From positions 65,972,951 through 66,036,950 of the forward strand of contig NC_133402.1 in assembly GCF_047511655.1 (NCBI RefSeq): DNA of 64,000 nt, read 5' to 3'. The translations under genes and the position numbers were made by a program. How positions within the stretch are numbered: the first letter of the stretch is position 1; each line of letters opens with the position of its first letter. Below the pieces are notes generated by a model that was not told where the DNA came from, made no database searches, and was given only the letters and a program-made list of their open reading frames with translations. The stretch comes from Castor canadensis (lineage: Eukaryota; Chordata; Mammalia; Rodentia; Castoridae). Shown here piece by piece: positions 1 to 13,755 of the stretch.

Positions 1-325
1 AGGTACTAGAGAAAAGGTGAGATCAAAAAGAATTAACCTAGAAGGTAACACCCACGCACAGGAAATCAATGTGAGTCAACTCCCTGTATAGCTATCCTTA
101 TCTCAACCAGCAAAAACCCTTGTTCCTTCCTATTATGGCTTATACTTTCTCTACAAGAAAATTAGAAATAAGGGCAAAATAGTTTCTGCTGGGTATTGGG
201 GGGGGATAGGGAGGGGGCAGAGTGGGTGGTAAGGGAATAAGGGAGGGGGTGGGGGCAGGGGAGAGAAATGACCCAAGCCTTGTATGCGCATATGAATAAT
301 AAAACAATTAAAAAAAAAAAAAAAA
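1..325 (+). mobile_element. LINE-1 3' end (3' UTR plus poly-A), probably continuing left of the window
   Basis: The segment is nearly identical to the L1 insert at 18562-18900 and related to the reverse-orientation 3' end at 4984-5545. It contains the G-rich polypurine tract of L1 3' UTRs at about 197-266, an AATAAA at about 296-302 and a poly-A tail from about 310. High similarity to the second copy suggests recent activity. Confidence 0.85.
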
Positions 326-2699
326 GAACTAATGGGCTCAAAAGTATAGGCCCCAGTTAAAAACTAAAGGTCTGGAAACCACAAGAACTGGTGATCAAGG
401 ACAGAAAAAGAATGTTCTACCTGAGGAAGAAAGTGAATTCATCTTCCTCTGCCTTTTTGTTCTATTTAGGTCCTCCTGGATCAAATGATGCCACCTCTTT
501 GGTGAGGAAGATCTTTACTCAGTCTACTAATCCAAAGGCAGGTGTCTTCTAGAAATACCCTCCACAGACTATGATAGAAAAAAAAATGTTTTTCCTGCTC
601 TTGCAAACTACTTATCATTCACTTGAGAACACTTCTAACTTTGGATGTATGTCTGTGAGTGGTGTTTGTTTTCTGCATACACCAACTGATTCTACACTAG
701 ACATCAAATCCAATTTGACTAGTGCTGACTTGAAGTTAGTATCAGATCCTGTAGGTTAAGGACTCAATCCCAAAACTGTCTTCACTTCAGGTGCTAAGTA
801 CAAGTGCTTGACAGATCTCCATACTCACTGGTGCCAAATCCACAGATTCAATCAACTACAGATGAAAAATAGGAAAAAATAAAACTGTTTGTAGTCAACA
901 TGAATAGACTGGAATTGGAAGGAATTAGACATGCCATAATTTTCTACACTATTGAGAGCAAAACTATTGTGGATTCTTGATTGGGAAGCTCTAATGAAAT
1001 AAAAACGTACCTTTGTGAGAAGTAAGAAGACTGAAAAAGGGTGAATTTGTGAGATGTCTTCTGTTTCACCTATCATTGAGGTAGGTCACAATTCAGTGTG
1101 ATATTTTATGGTAAGCGCTGAAGCACTTGTAGTATTCAGGCCTTCCTTGGACAAAGAGGGAATCAACAGACTTTTCCACTGGAAGGCTAGAAGCTGAAGC
1201 TGTTCAAAGCCCTCTGTACACTGATGTTCATTACTTCCACAACTTCAGATATGGCTGTGTTAGTCTTGAATTTGGTTCAAAAATTGAGTTTGATATAAAG
1301 CATCTCTTAAATATAAACACCTAAAATATTAAATGTGAGTATTTTCCCATCGACAATGTAAGCCCAAATATAAAAGGGTAATTAATATACAGGTAATTAA
1401 TGAATCAGGGATATTTTTATCTTTATCATTTTAACTTTGCCATTATCCCATGTGATCAAAGGGCCTTAAGAAAGTAATGCTGGGAAACAGGGCAGAAGGA
1501 AAGACATGAAGTGAAATGTGTTTGTATCACTTAGATATGTCTGTTTATTTTCCAAACTTTTTTTTTTTAGTTCTTTGCTAGCGTGCTCATTTTATTGCAT
1601 TATGTCCAGTACTAAAATGGTTTTAAAAATACTTTGCAGATTTCCTAGGCAGTACTTACAAGGAGCTCCTGTTCTAAATGTTTATGCTGAGCATTTACCT
1701 CTGTGTGTTTTAGGTTAAACTTTATCCCAGACCCAGGGACGATAGATGTTTTGCACAGAGTTTGGGAATGTGATCACAGCTGGTAGATGTGTTGCCAGCT
1801 GGATGCTTTAAGGGCCAGTATTTTATGCATTGTAGTATTTAACCTCTTTGGCTCTGGTAATGTGAACACATCCATTTTGTGGAGAGTAGCTATGATTCCA
1901 ACATACAAAAGAATTGGTTAAGTTGAGTTTCTGCCTGTGTTAGTTTGAAAGGCTCATATATTAAAAACCCCAAAATAATAAAGAGAAGTCACTTATCATG
2001 ATTCCAGACTGGAAAACTAATTTCTCCATGAAATGAACCCTGTCTGCCACCTCATCTCAGCTGCTTTGACTTTTCCTTGGTCACACGGTGCATGTCACAC
2101 AGTGAAGGAAAGGAACAGATGAGGCCAGATCAGTCAGTGGGCACCAACATTTCTGTGACAGACCACAGCATCCAGGGAGCATTGTTGGTGCTTCTCTGCC
2201 ATCATTCTCAAACGAAAAATCTTTCAAAGTTGCTGGCTTTCACTGTAGGAAACTGCTCCTGGGAATTGGGAGGAAGCCACAGTTTGAGGTCAGTAGGCAA
2301 TGACCCTTAGTGTGATGCTGATCTGCCCTGGTCTCTGGGTCACTCTGAGAGGACCAAGGGGAACAAGCTCAAGATCATCCTTCACAAGAGCGGGTGGTCA
2401 TTGTCCAATCAATTCTGTAAAGCGTGTTGAGGACATGGTCTCTCTCTCTCTCTCTTTTATGAAAATGTTCTTTGATTTGTTGCTAATCTGCTTTTTACAT
2501 TCTTACCTCTTTCATTCCTCATTAAGGCTATGCTTTGGAAAATAGTCTTTTTAGATTAAAATGAGTAATTGTATCAAGTCAGAAAAAGTACAGCTGTCAC
2601 AGACAAAGTAGGAGGTAAATTTACAACCTTGGAAAGATTAGGAGTGCTTTATCTACATTCCTTATCTCTCATTTGAATTTTACAACAGTCATCTTTTTC
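326..2699. other. Intergenic sequence, no gene seen
   Basis: Only short open frames without family resemblance occur here. A short TC run lies at about 2440-2453. No repeat was recognised with confidence. Confidence 0.5.
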
Positions 2700-2795
2700 T
2701 TTTGCCTTTTTAATTTTTTTCTTGCAGTGCTAAGCTAGAAGGAGGGCCTCATGCATGGTAGGCAAGCTCTCTACCACTGAGCTATACCCCATGAA
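2700..2795 (-). repeat. ID-type tRNA-derived SINE
   Basis: The reverse complement reads as the ID head with GGTAGAGAGCTTGCC and is preceded by a T-rich (reversed tail) stretch. Confidence 0.7.
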
Positions 2796-3599
2796 AACTG
2801 CCTACAATCTTTATGATAGGAAATCATGCTTACAATGTGAAATTTATGTTCATTTCCACCGGCTAGAAACTTAAAAGACTTTGAAAAGTTATGTGTGAAG
2901 TCTCATCGCTCTATGCTGGGAAAATATTTCTATTTAGGTACTTTCTGTGCCTGTTGGATTTTGTTGCTGTTGTCAATTTGTTGAATTTATTAAATCTGTC
3001 AATTATAGAAAATAAAAAACAAATGTCTTCCTCTGATATTTTTACTTATTGATTTTATATTTTGTTGTTAGTATAATTTAGAAACTATTTGCAAAGAAAT
3101 ACACTGACTTCAATTGGGCTAGTACTTTTTTGAACTAAAGATAGAAATTTTCCAAATTTTCTGTTACCTAAAGTCCTAAAGAATTAACTTCAGTCATATA
3201 TACATAACTAAACAAATATGTAATTCATAATGGGTGCATCCTTATTTAATCATAATGTAAGAATTTATTACTAATATTCAAATCACATGACTATTATAAA
3301 ATATATTACTCACTTTAAGTCATTCAGATAAACATATGTATGAGATTTCTTTCCTTTATATTTGTGAGGTAAATATAGAGAGTACATTGACATCTATATT
3401 CTGAGAAGGAAGTAAAGATTGACTTTCACTCAGCAAATAATTACCAGGACTCTTTTATTATATCAAGAACTGTGCTATGTAAAGGCAATAAAAATTTTAA
3501 AGGGCTCTGTCAATCCCTATGCTGGGACATACCCTTTGTAATCTATACTGAATATGTGTACATATCCATTTATCTGTATTTATGTATTCACCTATTTAC

Positions 3600-3806
3600 T
3601 ATTTATTATTTATTTACTTAGTTAATGGGATTTGAAGTCAGGGTCTTGCACTTGTTGGGCAGATGTTTTACCACTTGGTCCATACTTCCAGCCCTTTTTT
3701 GCTTTAGTTGTTTTTTGGATAGGCTCTTCCTTTTGCCTGGGGCCCAGCCTTGGAACCCATTCTCCCGCATACCTGGTATCACATGCATCCACCAACATGC
3801 CTAGCT
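3600..3806 (-). repeat. Composite ID plus B1-like SINE
   Basis: It begins with the reversed ID unit (GTCAGGGTCTTGCACTTG) and continues into a reversed 7SL-like unit ending ACCAACATGCCTAGCT. Confidence 0.65.
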
Positions 3807-4983
3807 ATAATTCTATTTTAAACCCCTGCTAAAATTTAAAAACATTTTCTTCCAGTTTATTTTTAAGTATGAGAAATTTAGATTTCTAAAATAACTATGT
3901 TTATAGGTTTGAAGTTGTGTAAATGGAATTTAGTTTTAAATATTCAAAACTTTCGCAAGCTTTTGAAAATGACTTTTTAAGAAAATCAAAGTTAAGATAT
4001 TTAAATAAGTATATCAAAGTTCTATTGCTAAACATGTTAAAAGCAAATAGCTTCTTTTAATACTTCTGGTTTTAATAACTATGAATGTTTTCTTTGAAAA
4101 GCTAAAATGTTTAATCTCTATGATTTTGATTGTTGTTAAGATTCAATATCTACTTATACACACATTGGCTAATGTTAATTTACTTAGATCACCTGAATTA
4201 TTTTAGGAATTCCTAAAAACTCTAAAGAGCTCATTTATGTTAATATTTTGAGGCATTTCACTTTTATCTTGAGGCTTTTTCCTCTAAAATATAAAAATTC
4301 TAAACTTTTTTGGTGGTTAAAATTTGGCCAGCATTTTACTAAGTTTTTCATTTTGACACTTTTTCAAAACAAGGATACAGGCATGACTATGATTTTTCTA
4401 TAATGTTGCATGGTTTTTTCCATTTTTTAATATTTAGTGTGTACATTATGTTCAGGAGGGTTCTAACTTTGTCTTTCTTTTTTACGAATATTGTCTAGTT
4501 GTTCTAATGACATTTAAAGTAAGTATTCTCTACAGATCTAAGGTGGCAATTTTACCATACATGTAACTCTCATGTGTATACATATATGAATTATCTAATT
4601 TATTTCATTTTAACCTTTACCTTAAAGCCCTATGTACAAAACTACAGTTTTAATTATTTAATTTTATAGTATTTAGGATTTGGATAACTTTTAAAGTAGT
4701 CCCCTGTCATTGAATACATATGTTTTCCATATATATTCATCTGGATAAATCTTAGAATCAGTGTATCAAGTTCAAGATACATTTAAAAAGCTCTCTTCTT
4801 GTCCATATGTTCCTTGGGGATTTATATTATTTTAAGTTGAGCTCTTACACATTTTTAAAATTTATTCATCTTACAGTATTTGTGGTAAATTTTAAATGGG
4901 ATCTTCTGTTATTGACCTTTCAAATTGTGTGTTGCTAATTCATAGTATATTTGTCAATGATTCACTAAGTACCTTATTGTTTT

Positions 4984-5545
4984 GCTTTTTTTTTTTTCCG
5001 TTTATTCATATGTGCATACACTGTTTGAGCTATTTCTCCCCGCTACCACCTCCTTGCTTCCAGGCAGAAACTGTTCTGCCCTTATCTCTAATTTTCTTGA
5101 AGAGAGAATATAAACAGTAGTAGAAAAGACAAAGCATTTTTGCTAGTTGAGATAAGGATAGATATACAGGGAGATTCCTAGCATTGCTTCCATGTACAAA
5201 TGTGTTACATTCTAAGTTGATTCATCTCTTACAGACCTTTTCTCAAGTTCCTGATCCCCTTCTATTGAGCTCTGTCACTTTAAAGTTTCTGCATTAGTTC
5301 CTCTGCATTGAGGACATCAGATACTACCATGTTTTCTGGGTTTCTTACCTATCCCCATACCTCCTGTGTGTGCTCTCGCTTTTATCATGTGACCAAAGTC
5401 CAATCCCCTTGTTGTGTTTGCCCTAGATCTAAAGTTCGCATATGAGGGAGAACATACGATTTTTGGTCTTCTGAGCCTGGCTAACCTCGCTCAGAATGAT
5501 GTTCTCCAGTTCCATACATTTACTTGCAAATGATAAGATTTCTTG
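4984..5545 (-). mobile_element. LINE-1 3' end, ORF2 C-terminus plus 3' UTR
   Basis: It begins with a poly-T (the reversed tail). At its far end the minus strand encodes MELENIILSEVSQAQKTK, the conserved C-terminus of L1 ORF2p. The intervening 3' UTR is homologous to the copies at 1-325 and 18562-18900. It is 5' truncated at about 5545. Confidence 0.85.
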
Positions 5546-8189
5546 TTTTTCAACTGATCAGTTACTATTTTCTAAAAATAAAATAATCTGAAATTGTGAC
5601 AATTTTGTCTCTTCAATACTCATATCTGCATTCATTTTTATTCTTTGTTCACTTGTAACATTGAAATCAATGTTGGGTAATATTAACAATGAGAAGTGCA
5701 CCCATAATTCTTAACTTTCACAGGCATGCATAATTACAGGATTTTATAATCATGTATGATACTTTTTTTTAATTCTAAAATATTTGCATTATTTAATTCT
5801 GTGAAATGATAATATGTTACCTGGTTATTACTTACATTAATATGGAAAATTCAAGTTAGTACCCATTGTAAGACTGCCTACTTTTTCTCATGGAAGAAAC
5901 TTTAATTTTTAGCATGAATTACTGTGTACTAAGGAAATATGGGGATGAATAATGGAACTTTTACTCAAAGAAGCCTTGACTCTTAGTTTGAAAGATGAGT
6001 TGTTTCCTCTTCCTATAAATATTTTTTCACCGTCTATGTAACTGCATTTAAAATATTTTAACCAACCATGTTAACTTACCTTCTTTAGACTCTGGTTTTT
6101 CTCTTGATAAAAAGGCCAGTTGTGGTGACACACGCGGCTAAGAGGATGTCAGGAGGATCACGAGTCTGAGGCCCAGGAATTTATGGCTGTCATCTGTAAA
6201 CATCACAGGGCAAATAAGTCCCATGATCTCTGATGTAAGAATATAGAAATCTAGAACTTTAATCTTATTTCCAAATTGGTTCTTTGACTTTAAATGCACT
6301 GTGTGGGAACTTGGAAAAAGAGGAAGGAAATGCTAACTGACTTTCTTGTCTTTGGTGTCATATGAAGGGAGGGAGTACCTCTGCAGCTCCTCTCTCATGT
6401 ACCATCCTTATTACTAAGGTTTTTACTTAGCCTAGTCCCAAAGGCCTTGGACTCCGTGTTCCAGGAGCACTTGCTCACAATGTTAGGTGTTTCACTTACA
6501 ATGACGAGAACAATTCTGCAGTTTCTGTACAGCTGGATCACTTAAACACCAACAAAGCTGTAATTATGACCTCAAACAAATGCACCTGTGTTCACAGCCA
6601 TCTCTAATTAACTCTGGATGGAACTGAACTTGAATTCATCAGATGCAGTAATAAGCTTAGCTGATTTGCAGTCTTGGAACTCTGTCTTCTCCCTTTACAT
6701 TTTACTTTCACTGCTTTATGTTCATGTTTTTCCTTTCAATTTATTTATTCCCCAAGGCACCCAGTCTACCAGTTGAGATTATAGATGAAAAGTATGGAAG
6801 GAAAAATCAAAATAGCTTGCCTTTTTCTCAAGCTTTAATTTCCTCCCTAACAAATGTGCTATATCCTTTTCTGCTTTTCATGAATTCCTAATTTCTTCCT
6901 TTCCACCTTCCCCTTCATCCCCAATTCCACATAGACCTGTAGTGTGGAGAAGTCCTAGAAGGGTTTGGGCATTGAATCTTACTGCATGACCTCAAGTCAG
7001 ACACTGGCCATTCTGCAAACTACCTAATGAACTTTGGTACATTTATTTTATGCTTCAATTATCCAGCGTATAGTTTGGTTTTGGCGACCATTAATTCTGC
7101 CATACACTCAATATATAGAAGAAACCTAGTTCAATGAAAATTTAAAGGTATTATATGTTGAGACTAACAATTGGTTTAAAAATTTATGGTGTTTGCCAAA
7201 TGCAGAATAAGAGAAAAACTGATTTGACATTTTTTCCATGTGAGATTAACTAATTAATTTGAGACATTGGATTTTAGAGTGACTTACGTGGGATTAAAGA
7301 CCATCAGGTATGACAGAGAGTGTTGCCTTTGCAAAGGGTTTCCATAGGGAAGAATTATTGGGTTCACTTTCTTAGTGTGATATAGAATGTTGGTTGGTTT
7401 GCCTTATATAAATCATTTCAGTACAGACTAAGTATTTTATTGGGGAAAATAACCATATTCTCTGCATTGTGCTTCCTACTAAGCCAAATATTTACAAACT
7501 CAAAATGAAGCAGAACAGTACATAGTGTGAACATCCCTTGGAGGATTTTCAAGGTGGAAATAAAATATGGCTGGATTTCTCCTACTGGCGATTGTAACAC
7601 TCCGGGCAGATGAGACATTTATGCTTTCCTTGATATACTCCTAGCTACTCTCTGCCTTTGTTTGCCTTTACTGAGAAGAATTTTAGACTAATTTGCAAAG
7701 TGGGTATTTTGTGAATCACCTACTTTCTTTCTGTGTCTTACTCTCGGAACAGGGTACTCATTGTTCTTTATTCCTGAAGTGTATTAGTGTTGTATACATA
7801 GGTCATAAATTTAGTCATGCACTCCAACTCACAAGATGATGGCCCAACTATCAATGCAGGAGTAATTCCCCCAGTCCCAGGGGAGAGGCAAGAGGAACTT
7901 TCCAATCTCAGCACCACATGCAGAATGCTCAGTGGTACCTGCCTAGGCATTTAGCCATTTATGGCCACTTTCAACACTTAAACAATCCTGCCTAGCAGCT
8001 GGAAGCTCATGTAGTTTGACTTTTTCCCAAGTCTCGAATATTCTTTGTAACTTCTTCATGGAAAAGCATTGAAGTTCAAAGTTGAGCTATTTACTGTTTT
8101 GAGGGGCTGGGAAATTCTAGTTAGTTCTTTCTGAAGCAGAGAAAAATCTTTCAGCCGGTGTCTGTCATTGTTCCTTGTCCACTTTGGAA
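5546..8189. other. Intergenic sequence, little recognised
   Basis: It is AT-rich sequence with one B1-like fragment (6108-6175). No exon of a scramblase or any other family was recognised. Confidence 0.5.
6108..6175 (+). repeat. B1-like SINE fragment
   Basis: A partial 7SL-like unit (GGCCAGTTGTGGTGACACAC, AGGAGGATCACGAGTCTGAG). Confidence 0.5.
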
Positions 8190-8350
8190 GAATGACAGTA
8201 ACTGACATCTCTATAGGTTTTATGATGTTCCAGGAACTATTCAAAGGGCAGCACTATTGCAGTGACTTGCTTAACTGTCACAAGAGCCCGGTGAAGAATT
8301 TACAAGGATTGCACCAGTTTTATAGATGAGCAACCTGGGGCACTACAGAG
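8190..8350 (+). repeat. MIR SINE
   Basis: The order is MIR-like: a decayed TTTATGATGTTCCAGGAACT, TCACAAGAGCCCGGTGAAGA, then TTTTATAGATGAGCAACCTG. This matches the core-SINE consensus by eye. Confidence 0.65.
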
Positions 8351-9815
8351 TGATTCAGAATAAGCAATCTTTCTTCATGTTTCCCACCTTGGTGCTGGGT
8401 ACTGTTATTCATCCTTCATAGAATATAGATCCCATAATGTGCCTCCCTTTAGCCATTCTTTCCCAGATGTTCTCCAGTTTTCCCATATTCCTAAACCTTG
8501 GAATTTATTCCCATGGAGTTAGTAACCTTGAGGACACAGAGTGTTTGACACATCTAATGCTAGAACTGTCCTTATCTTATAGGCATGCATTCTACCAGCT
8601 CTGCTCAGTGCATCTCTGGTTTTTAAGTATAATTTGAGCTTATAGTGAAGTAAAAGCTATTTTTCTTTTGCATAGAATGTAGACACTCCCTCTATTTTGA
8701 AATTTTTAAAATTCATTTTTAGTCAAGTCTAAGATGTTACAACTATCTGCTTAAAATTTTCATTTGTATTCTTGACATCATGAGGGATAGATTTTTTTTA
8801 AAAAAGTGGTTTGGACTCAGAGCTGGCTCAGAATCCACTCACAGTCTAGTAAAGAAGATGAATCAGAAATGGAAGGTAAACAGCTACAAAACACAATAGA
8901 ACATGGTATTTTCCATAATAAACTTACCATTATATTTTCTTGACATGAAGACAAAAGGGAAGGTAATGCAGCTTAAATGAAAATTAAAGAATCATTTTGA
9001 AGCAGATAAAATTTTGCCATATTCGAAAAGTGTTTAGACAGGTAGAAAAATATGAAATGTCCTAAAGAGGGGAAAGCAACACGTTTGGAAATCGGAATGC
9101 CAAACGTCATTATATTTGAATCAAGCAAGTCATATAAGTAATGAAAGTCCAGCAGTTGTTTTTATTGCTTCAAATTTAGATCTGTGAAGCTTAATACCGA
9201 TGTTTTGAGACTTCAGCATTGAGGTACGCTGTCTGCCTTCATTGATAGGCATGTTTTGTTTTTGCCTTATAACTGCACACAAGTGTAGGAAGGGCAGAAA
9301 TCCAAGTCTGTATTCTATGTGTGAGCCTAAATGCTTTTGCAGCTCATAATGCGCCTGCTTGCTACTTGAGTAATTGAAATATTCCATCAACAATGAGATT
9401 TATAGTTATAGCATTCTCTGGAAGCTATAGTCAGTCATAAAATAGTGACTGATGTGACTATGAAATGCTTTTTGCATTTATAAATGTACATACTGGGCCC
9501 TATATTATTGGAACAAAGGTTTAAGGATAAAATTGGTATCATTTTACAAACATAAATATGTATCCTCCTCCAATAGGAAGAGTCATAAGTCTGTAGCAGA
9601 GTTTACTTCGAGAGTCAATCACCATATTTTTTTTTACAATTATTGAATGCTTGTTTTTGTATCCATTCAACTCTATTCTTGGTATTCATTTTTGTAAAAT
9701 GTATGTTTTTATACATTTGACTCATGTAATATTGCATAATTTATACAGAAATATTATTAAAGTTTCTGGATCAGGAGATAACATTAATTTCTTATAGAGA
9801 ATAAATGTGGAGGTT
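8351..9815. other. Intergenic sequence, no gene seen
   Basis: No recognised repeat or coding signal. It borders the probable processed pseudogene. Confidence 0.45.
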
Positions 9816-9816
9816 T

Positions 9817-11750
9817 TTTTTTTTTTGAAAAAAGAAAAGCATCGTTTATTTCAAAGTACAACCCAAAGTTGTATTTTTAAGGAATAACTATTCAGTCTCA
9901 TATCTCAAAACATGACTATGTGCATTTCTGTTCATTGGTAAAATAAATTCAGGTATGCAAGCAAATGTTACCTGCTTCTTTTACAAAAAGCACAGAAAAT
10001 GTATATGGTCTCACCCAAATATTTTTACATCCATTCACTGTTTCTAAGTTGATTTACATGCTGAAATCTGCTTTTAAACCAAAACATCCTTCCTTTAAGA
10101 GACAACTCTGCACATGGTTCTCATACATTTACAAAATTAGACCTCGACACATAGTATTGCTGTATTATTAACAACCAAACCTGATTGTTCAATAAAATTA
10201 TCACGTCAAGACTTACGAATCAACTCATATTATTTCCTTAACTTCATTGTCAAATTTGTGTGCATACAGATAAAGAAAATATGGAAGAAGACAGGTGTTG
10301 AAAACACAAATAGTTGAAGTTTAAATTGATACAAGTCTTATTAGTTTGTGTCTGAGTCCAGACTTTCCCACAAGCTGAAAGAAGAGAGTTGTGTAAGCCT
10401 GCTCTGCCTGAGCCTATTTCGCAAAGGATGGGAGTGTAGGGAAGGGGAAGCTGAATTACACAAAAGTCTTAAGAGCTGGCCTACTATGATCTAGATGAGG
10501 AGTCCCCACTTCTCTCCTCTATTTTGAAGTCTCATAGGAGAAATATAAATAAGACCAAGGGTCAGGACTTCTTCTTCCAATTGTGGGGCCCTAAATCATC
10601 ATTTAGATCTGAGGTGGAAGATGCATGAGGAGAGCTCTGTGTGTCCAAGGCTAATACTTGATAGTCTGTCTGCTGGAGTGTTTGAAGGAGGGGCATTGTG
10701 GAGGCTGTTGGATTCAGTTGAGTTACTGAATGGAGTGAGGGACTGCAAACTCCACAAGATGCTGCTGTTGCCAAGGACAGAGGTGGCTCTGCGAGTCAGG
10801 AAGCCAGAATTGGCTGACCTCAAAGGGCCACTATTTCCAGCTCTTCTGTAAAGACTGATTGCAAGATTGAGATAACCCAAATTTTCTGAAAGATTCACCA
10901 GGTAGATCATACAATTTCCAAATCTTAGAGCATGAAGTCATGGGTTCTTGGGTTGCTGATATATTCTGAAAATGGAGCTGTCAGAACCATCCCTGTTTAT
11001 AGCAATGTGTGAAATATACAGACTACTGGCAATGTCTGTTTTTTTGAGGAAAGTTTAGTGAAGCCATTCCTGCCTAGACTCTTGTCCTAACCAGCTCTGA
11101 CACCAGCTACCAGTGGCACTATCTTTACTGCCAGGGAACAAAGTTGCTGCTTGTTGGTTTGTTTTGCTTCCATTTGAATGCAAACCATTCAAATGTTTGA
11201 GAGCTGCGGTTGGTGAAGATGCTGTAATTGCTTAGGGGGCTCTGGCAAGGGTCAGAGCAGAGGGATGAAAGGGAATATGATGTCTGCTATTGTTATAAGA
11301 AATGTCTGTCTTGAGGGTTGGCAGAGAAAGTTTATAAAGATTATCAGTGGAGCTACAGCTTTCTAAAGGGAATATCCATCCCCTAGGTCCTTTCTCACCC
11401 TCCCAGCTATTAGCACTGTCTAGCTCTTAATGATGTGAAAGGAATTTTTGCTAAGGCAGGTAGTCTGTTAGTCATTAACCTACTTACTGGAAATTTGGAA
11501 CTTTGGTAACTGTATCCGTTTGTCAATACAGTTCCAAGGGAAACATTAGTTGGAGGATTTCTACATGGTTTACTTTTCAGCGGGAGAATATATGGTAGTT
11601 CTAAGAAACTGGATTTCCAATATTTTGGGATTTCTTTCTTAACATTTCTTTTTCTTTTTTCTTTTTGGCTTCTTTGCTTTACTTGACACTGAAAGAAATG
11701 CGAAGTTTTCAGAATCAAAATGAAGAAGCGTGTGTCGTGTGTCAACCTTA
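9817..11750 (-). pseudogene. Probable processed pseudogene of an unrecognised gene
   Basis: On the minus strand the region reads like a retrocopied mRNA. Protein-like blocks at about 11745-11410, 11410-11230 and 10910-10562 lie in different frames and are broken by stops and frame changes. About 700 bases of UTR-like sequence follow, then an AATAAA (plus strand TTTATT at about 9846-9851) and a poly-A tail (poly-T at about 9816-9828). The last block changes frame near 10770, and both halves together end in a Ser/Thr-rich, DLNDD-containing C-terminus followed by a stop. I could not name the parent gene. A target-site duplication was not established. Confidence 0.55.
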
Positions 11751-12459
11751 TTTTAAAATGTAAAGTCAGGAAGTTATGAAGAAAGCATTCTTAGGCATGA
11801 GTACCTGCTAATAACCATTACAAAACACTCCGCCAGAATCACTAGCTTTCACAGAGGCCACCACAAACTTAAGGTGCTTCTGAGAGGACATCTGTCCAAT
11901 AATTCTTTGCTCAAACTTGAATTGATGCCACTTCTGTTATTAATCTTTGTGGCCAAGGATAATTGTTTCAAAATTATCTGAGGTGACCCCTCCCCACTTT
12001 TGCCTTAAAAACATTCGCCTTGCCTTAACAACTTTGAATACACCCGTTGTTCATTAGGAGTGTTTATTTCCTTTGCAATGTCTCGCTATTCCCATTGCAT
12101 TTTATTCCCAAATAAATATCATAATTCTTTGGAGAATGTCTCCATGATTACTGTATGCCTAGGTTGATGAGGCACTTTATTTTCATGCTTCTTGGGCAAG
12201 ATGTGTTTACTCTTAAGCACTTCTGTACTCTCTTAGAAGACTGGCCTTGCATCAGGGCTGGAGGTCTCTGTGGTGATGGTGCGCTGTTATCTTCCTGGGA
12301 CTTTCCATTTCCCTTCTTCCTTTCCTCTTACTTCTTAGGATGTGTAACCTGTGATGAAGAGGTTTTCTCTCCTGTTCCAGAAGTTCAAGTGCATGATGCC
12401 AGCTTCTACTGTCTGGTGAAGACCTCATGGCAGACAGCACCACAACAGCTAAAATGTGT

Positions 12460-12590
12460 GCTAGGCACCTGTGACTCAACGCTTGTAATCCTATCTACTA
12501 GGAGTCCATGATCAGGAGGATCACAGTTTGAAGTCAACCCAGGTAAATATTTTTCGAGACCATATCTCCAGAAAACCCATAAGGTGTAGG
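12460..12590 (+). repeat. B1-like SINE unit
   Basis: A diverged 7SL-like unit with GCTTGTAATCCTATCTAC and AGGAGGATCACAGTTTGAAG. Confidence 0.55.
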
Positions 12591-13299
12591 TCCCCCCAAA
12601 AACTGTGTTATTGAGATCATACCATGAGACAGAAGAGTCAAAGACCAAGATGAATCCTTTTTCTAATGTATTTATTGGTTAGAAGTTTGCACTTGTTTCA
12701 GAAATAGTAAACTAATACCTAAGAAAAGAGCTTGCACCTTTGTCAATTGCTTATGACAATTTTTGGATCCTTTATGTGGATTGCACATTTATAATTTTCT
12801 TTTATAGTGTTCTAAATTAAAATGGAAAAAATAATGCCTCTGACTTTTCTTTTTCTAATACACAAATCTGACTTCTGACTCTTGTGCTAACGTGCATCAT
12901 GATTGGTAAATTTATTAAGCCAAAGAGTCAGCAAGTGGTTGCCTGGGTTTTGTGCCCCATGCTTGCTTTTTATTTACTCTCATTTGAGAATTGCAAGATT
13001 TAATATGTAACATTAGTTTACTATGCTACTTATTATCAAAACATTTCCTGGAAAAGGAGCTAAAACTGTGAGATTAAAATAGGAAGTGCAAATTTCTTTA
13101 GATGAGGATACAAAACTATTTGTGGTCCCAGGTATAAAGGAATGTATTTACTTTGAGGAGTTTTTCCTTTTCTTTCTTCTTCATAGCCTTCTAGTCTTCC
13201 TTAAAGGATGTGTTAATTTTTCAATTTTCTCAACATACAGTGGAGTTTTCTTTATAGTGGTCTCTCATCTTCCCTGGGTTATTATGTGTTTCTTCTTTG

Positions 13300-13755
13300 G
13301 CTATTATTTATTTATTGGTAGTAGTACTAGGGTTTAACTCTTGCTATGCAGGTGCTCTACCACTTGAGCCACATCTCCAGACTTTTTTTTTCCTTCTGGT
13401 TATTTTTGAGATAAGAATCTCACTTTTTGCCCAGGCCAGCCTGGACTATGATTCTCCTATTTTGTACTTCCTGCCATAGCTGGGATGAAGGGTGTGCATC
13501 ACCACACCCAGCTTTTTTCTGATGAGATGGGGCCTGCCAAATATTTTTTGGCTGCCCTGGCCTGAAGCCAGGAGTCTCCCCGTCTCAGTCTTCTGCATAG
13601 CTGGGATGGCAGGCATATACCACCGTGAACAGCTACTGATTGAGAAGGGGTCTCATGAACTTTTTGACTGAGCTGGTTCAAACTGTGATCCTACTGATCT
13701 AAGCTTTCCAAGTACTTAGGATTATAGAAGTGAGTCACTGGTGTCCTGGTTGGTC
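13300..13755 (-). repeat. Multi-unit composite SINE (ID plus several B1-like units)
   Basis: On the plus strand a reversed ID unit (13305-13385) is followed by three reversed 7SL-like units with similar TAGCTGGGAT or TTAGGATTATAG motifs near 13478, 13598 and 13718. This is the longest head-to-tail SINE run in the window. Confidence 0.7.

Noticed and set aside
12155-12511. 118-codon plus-strand open frame
   Set aside because: No family resemblance, and its end runs into a B1-like SINE.
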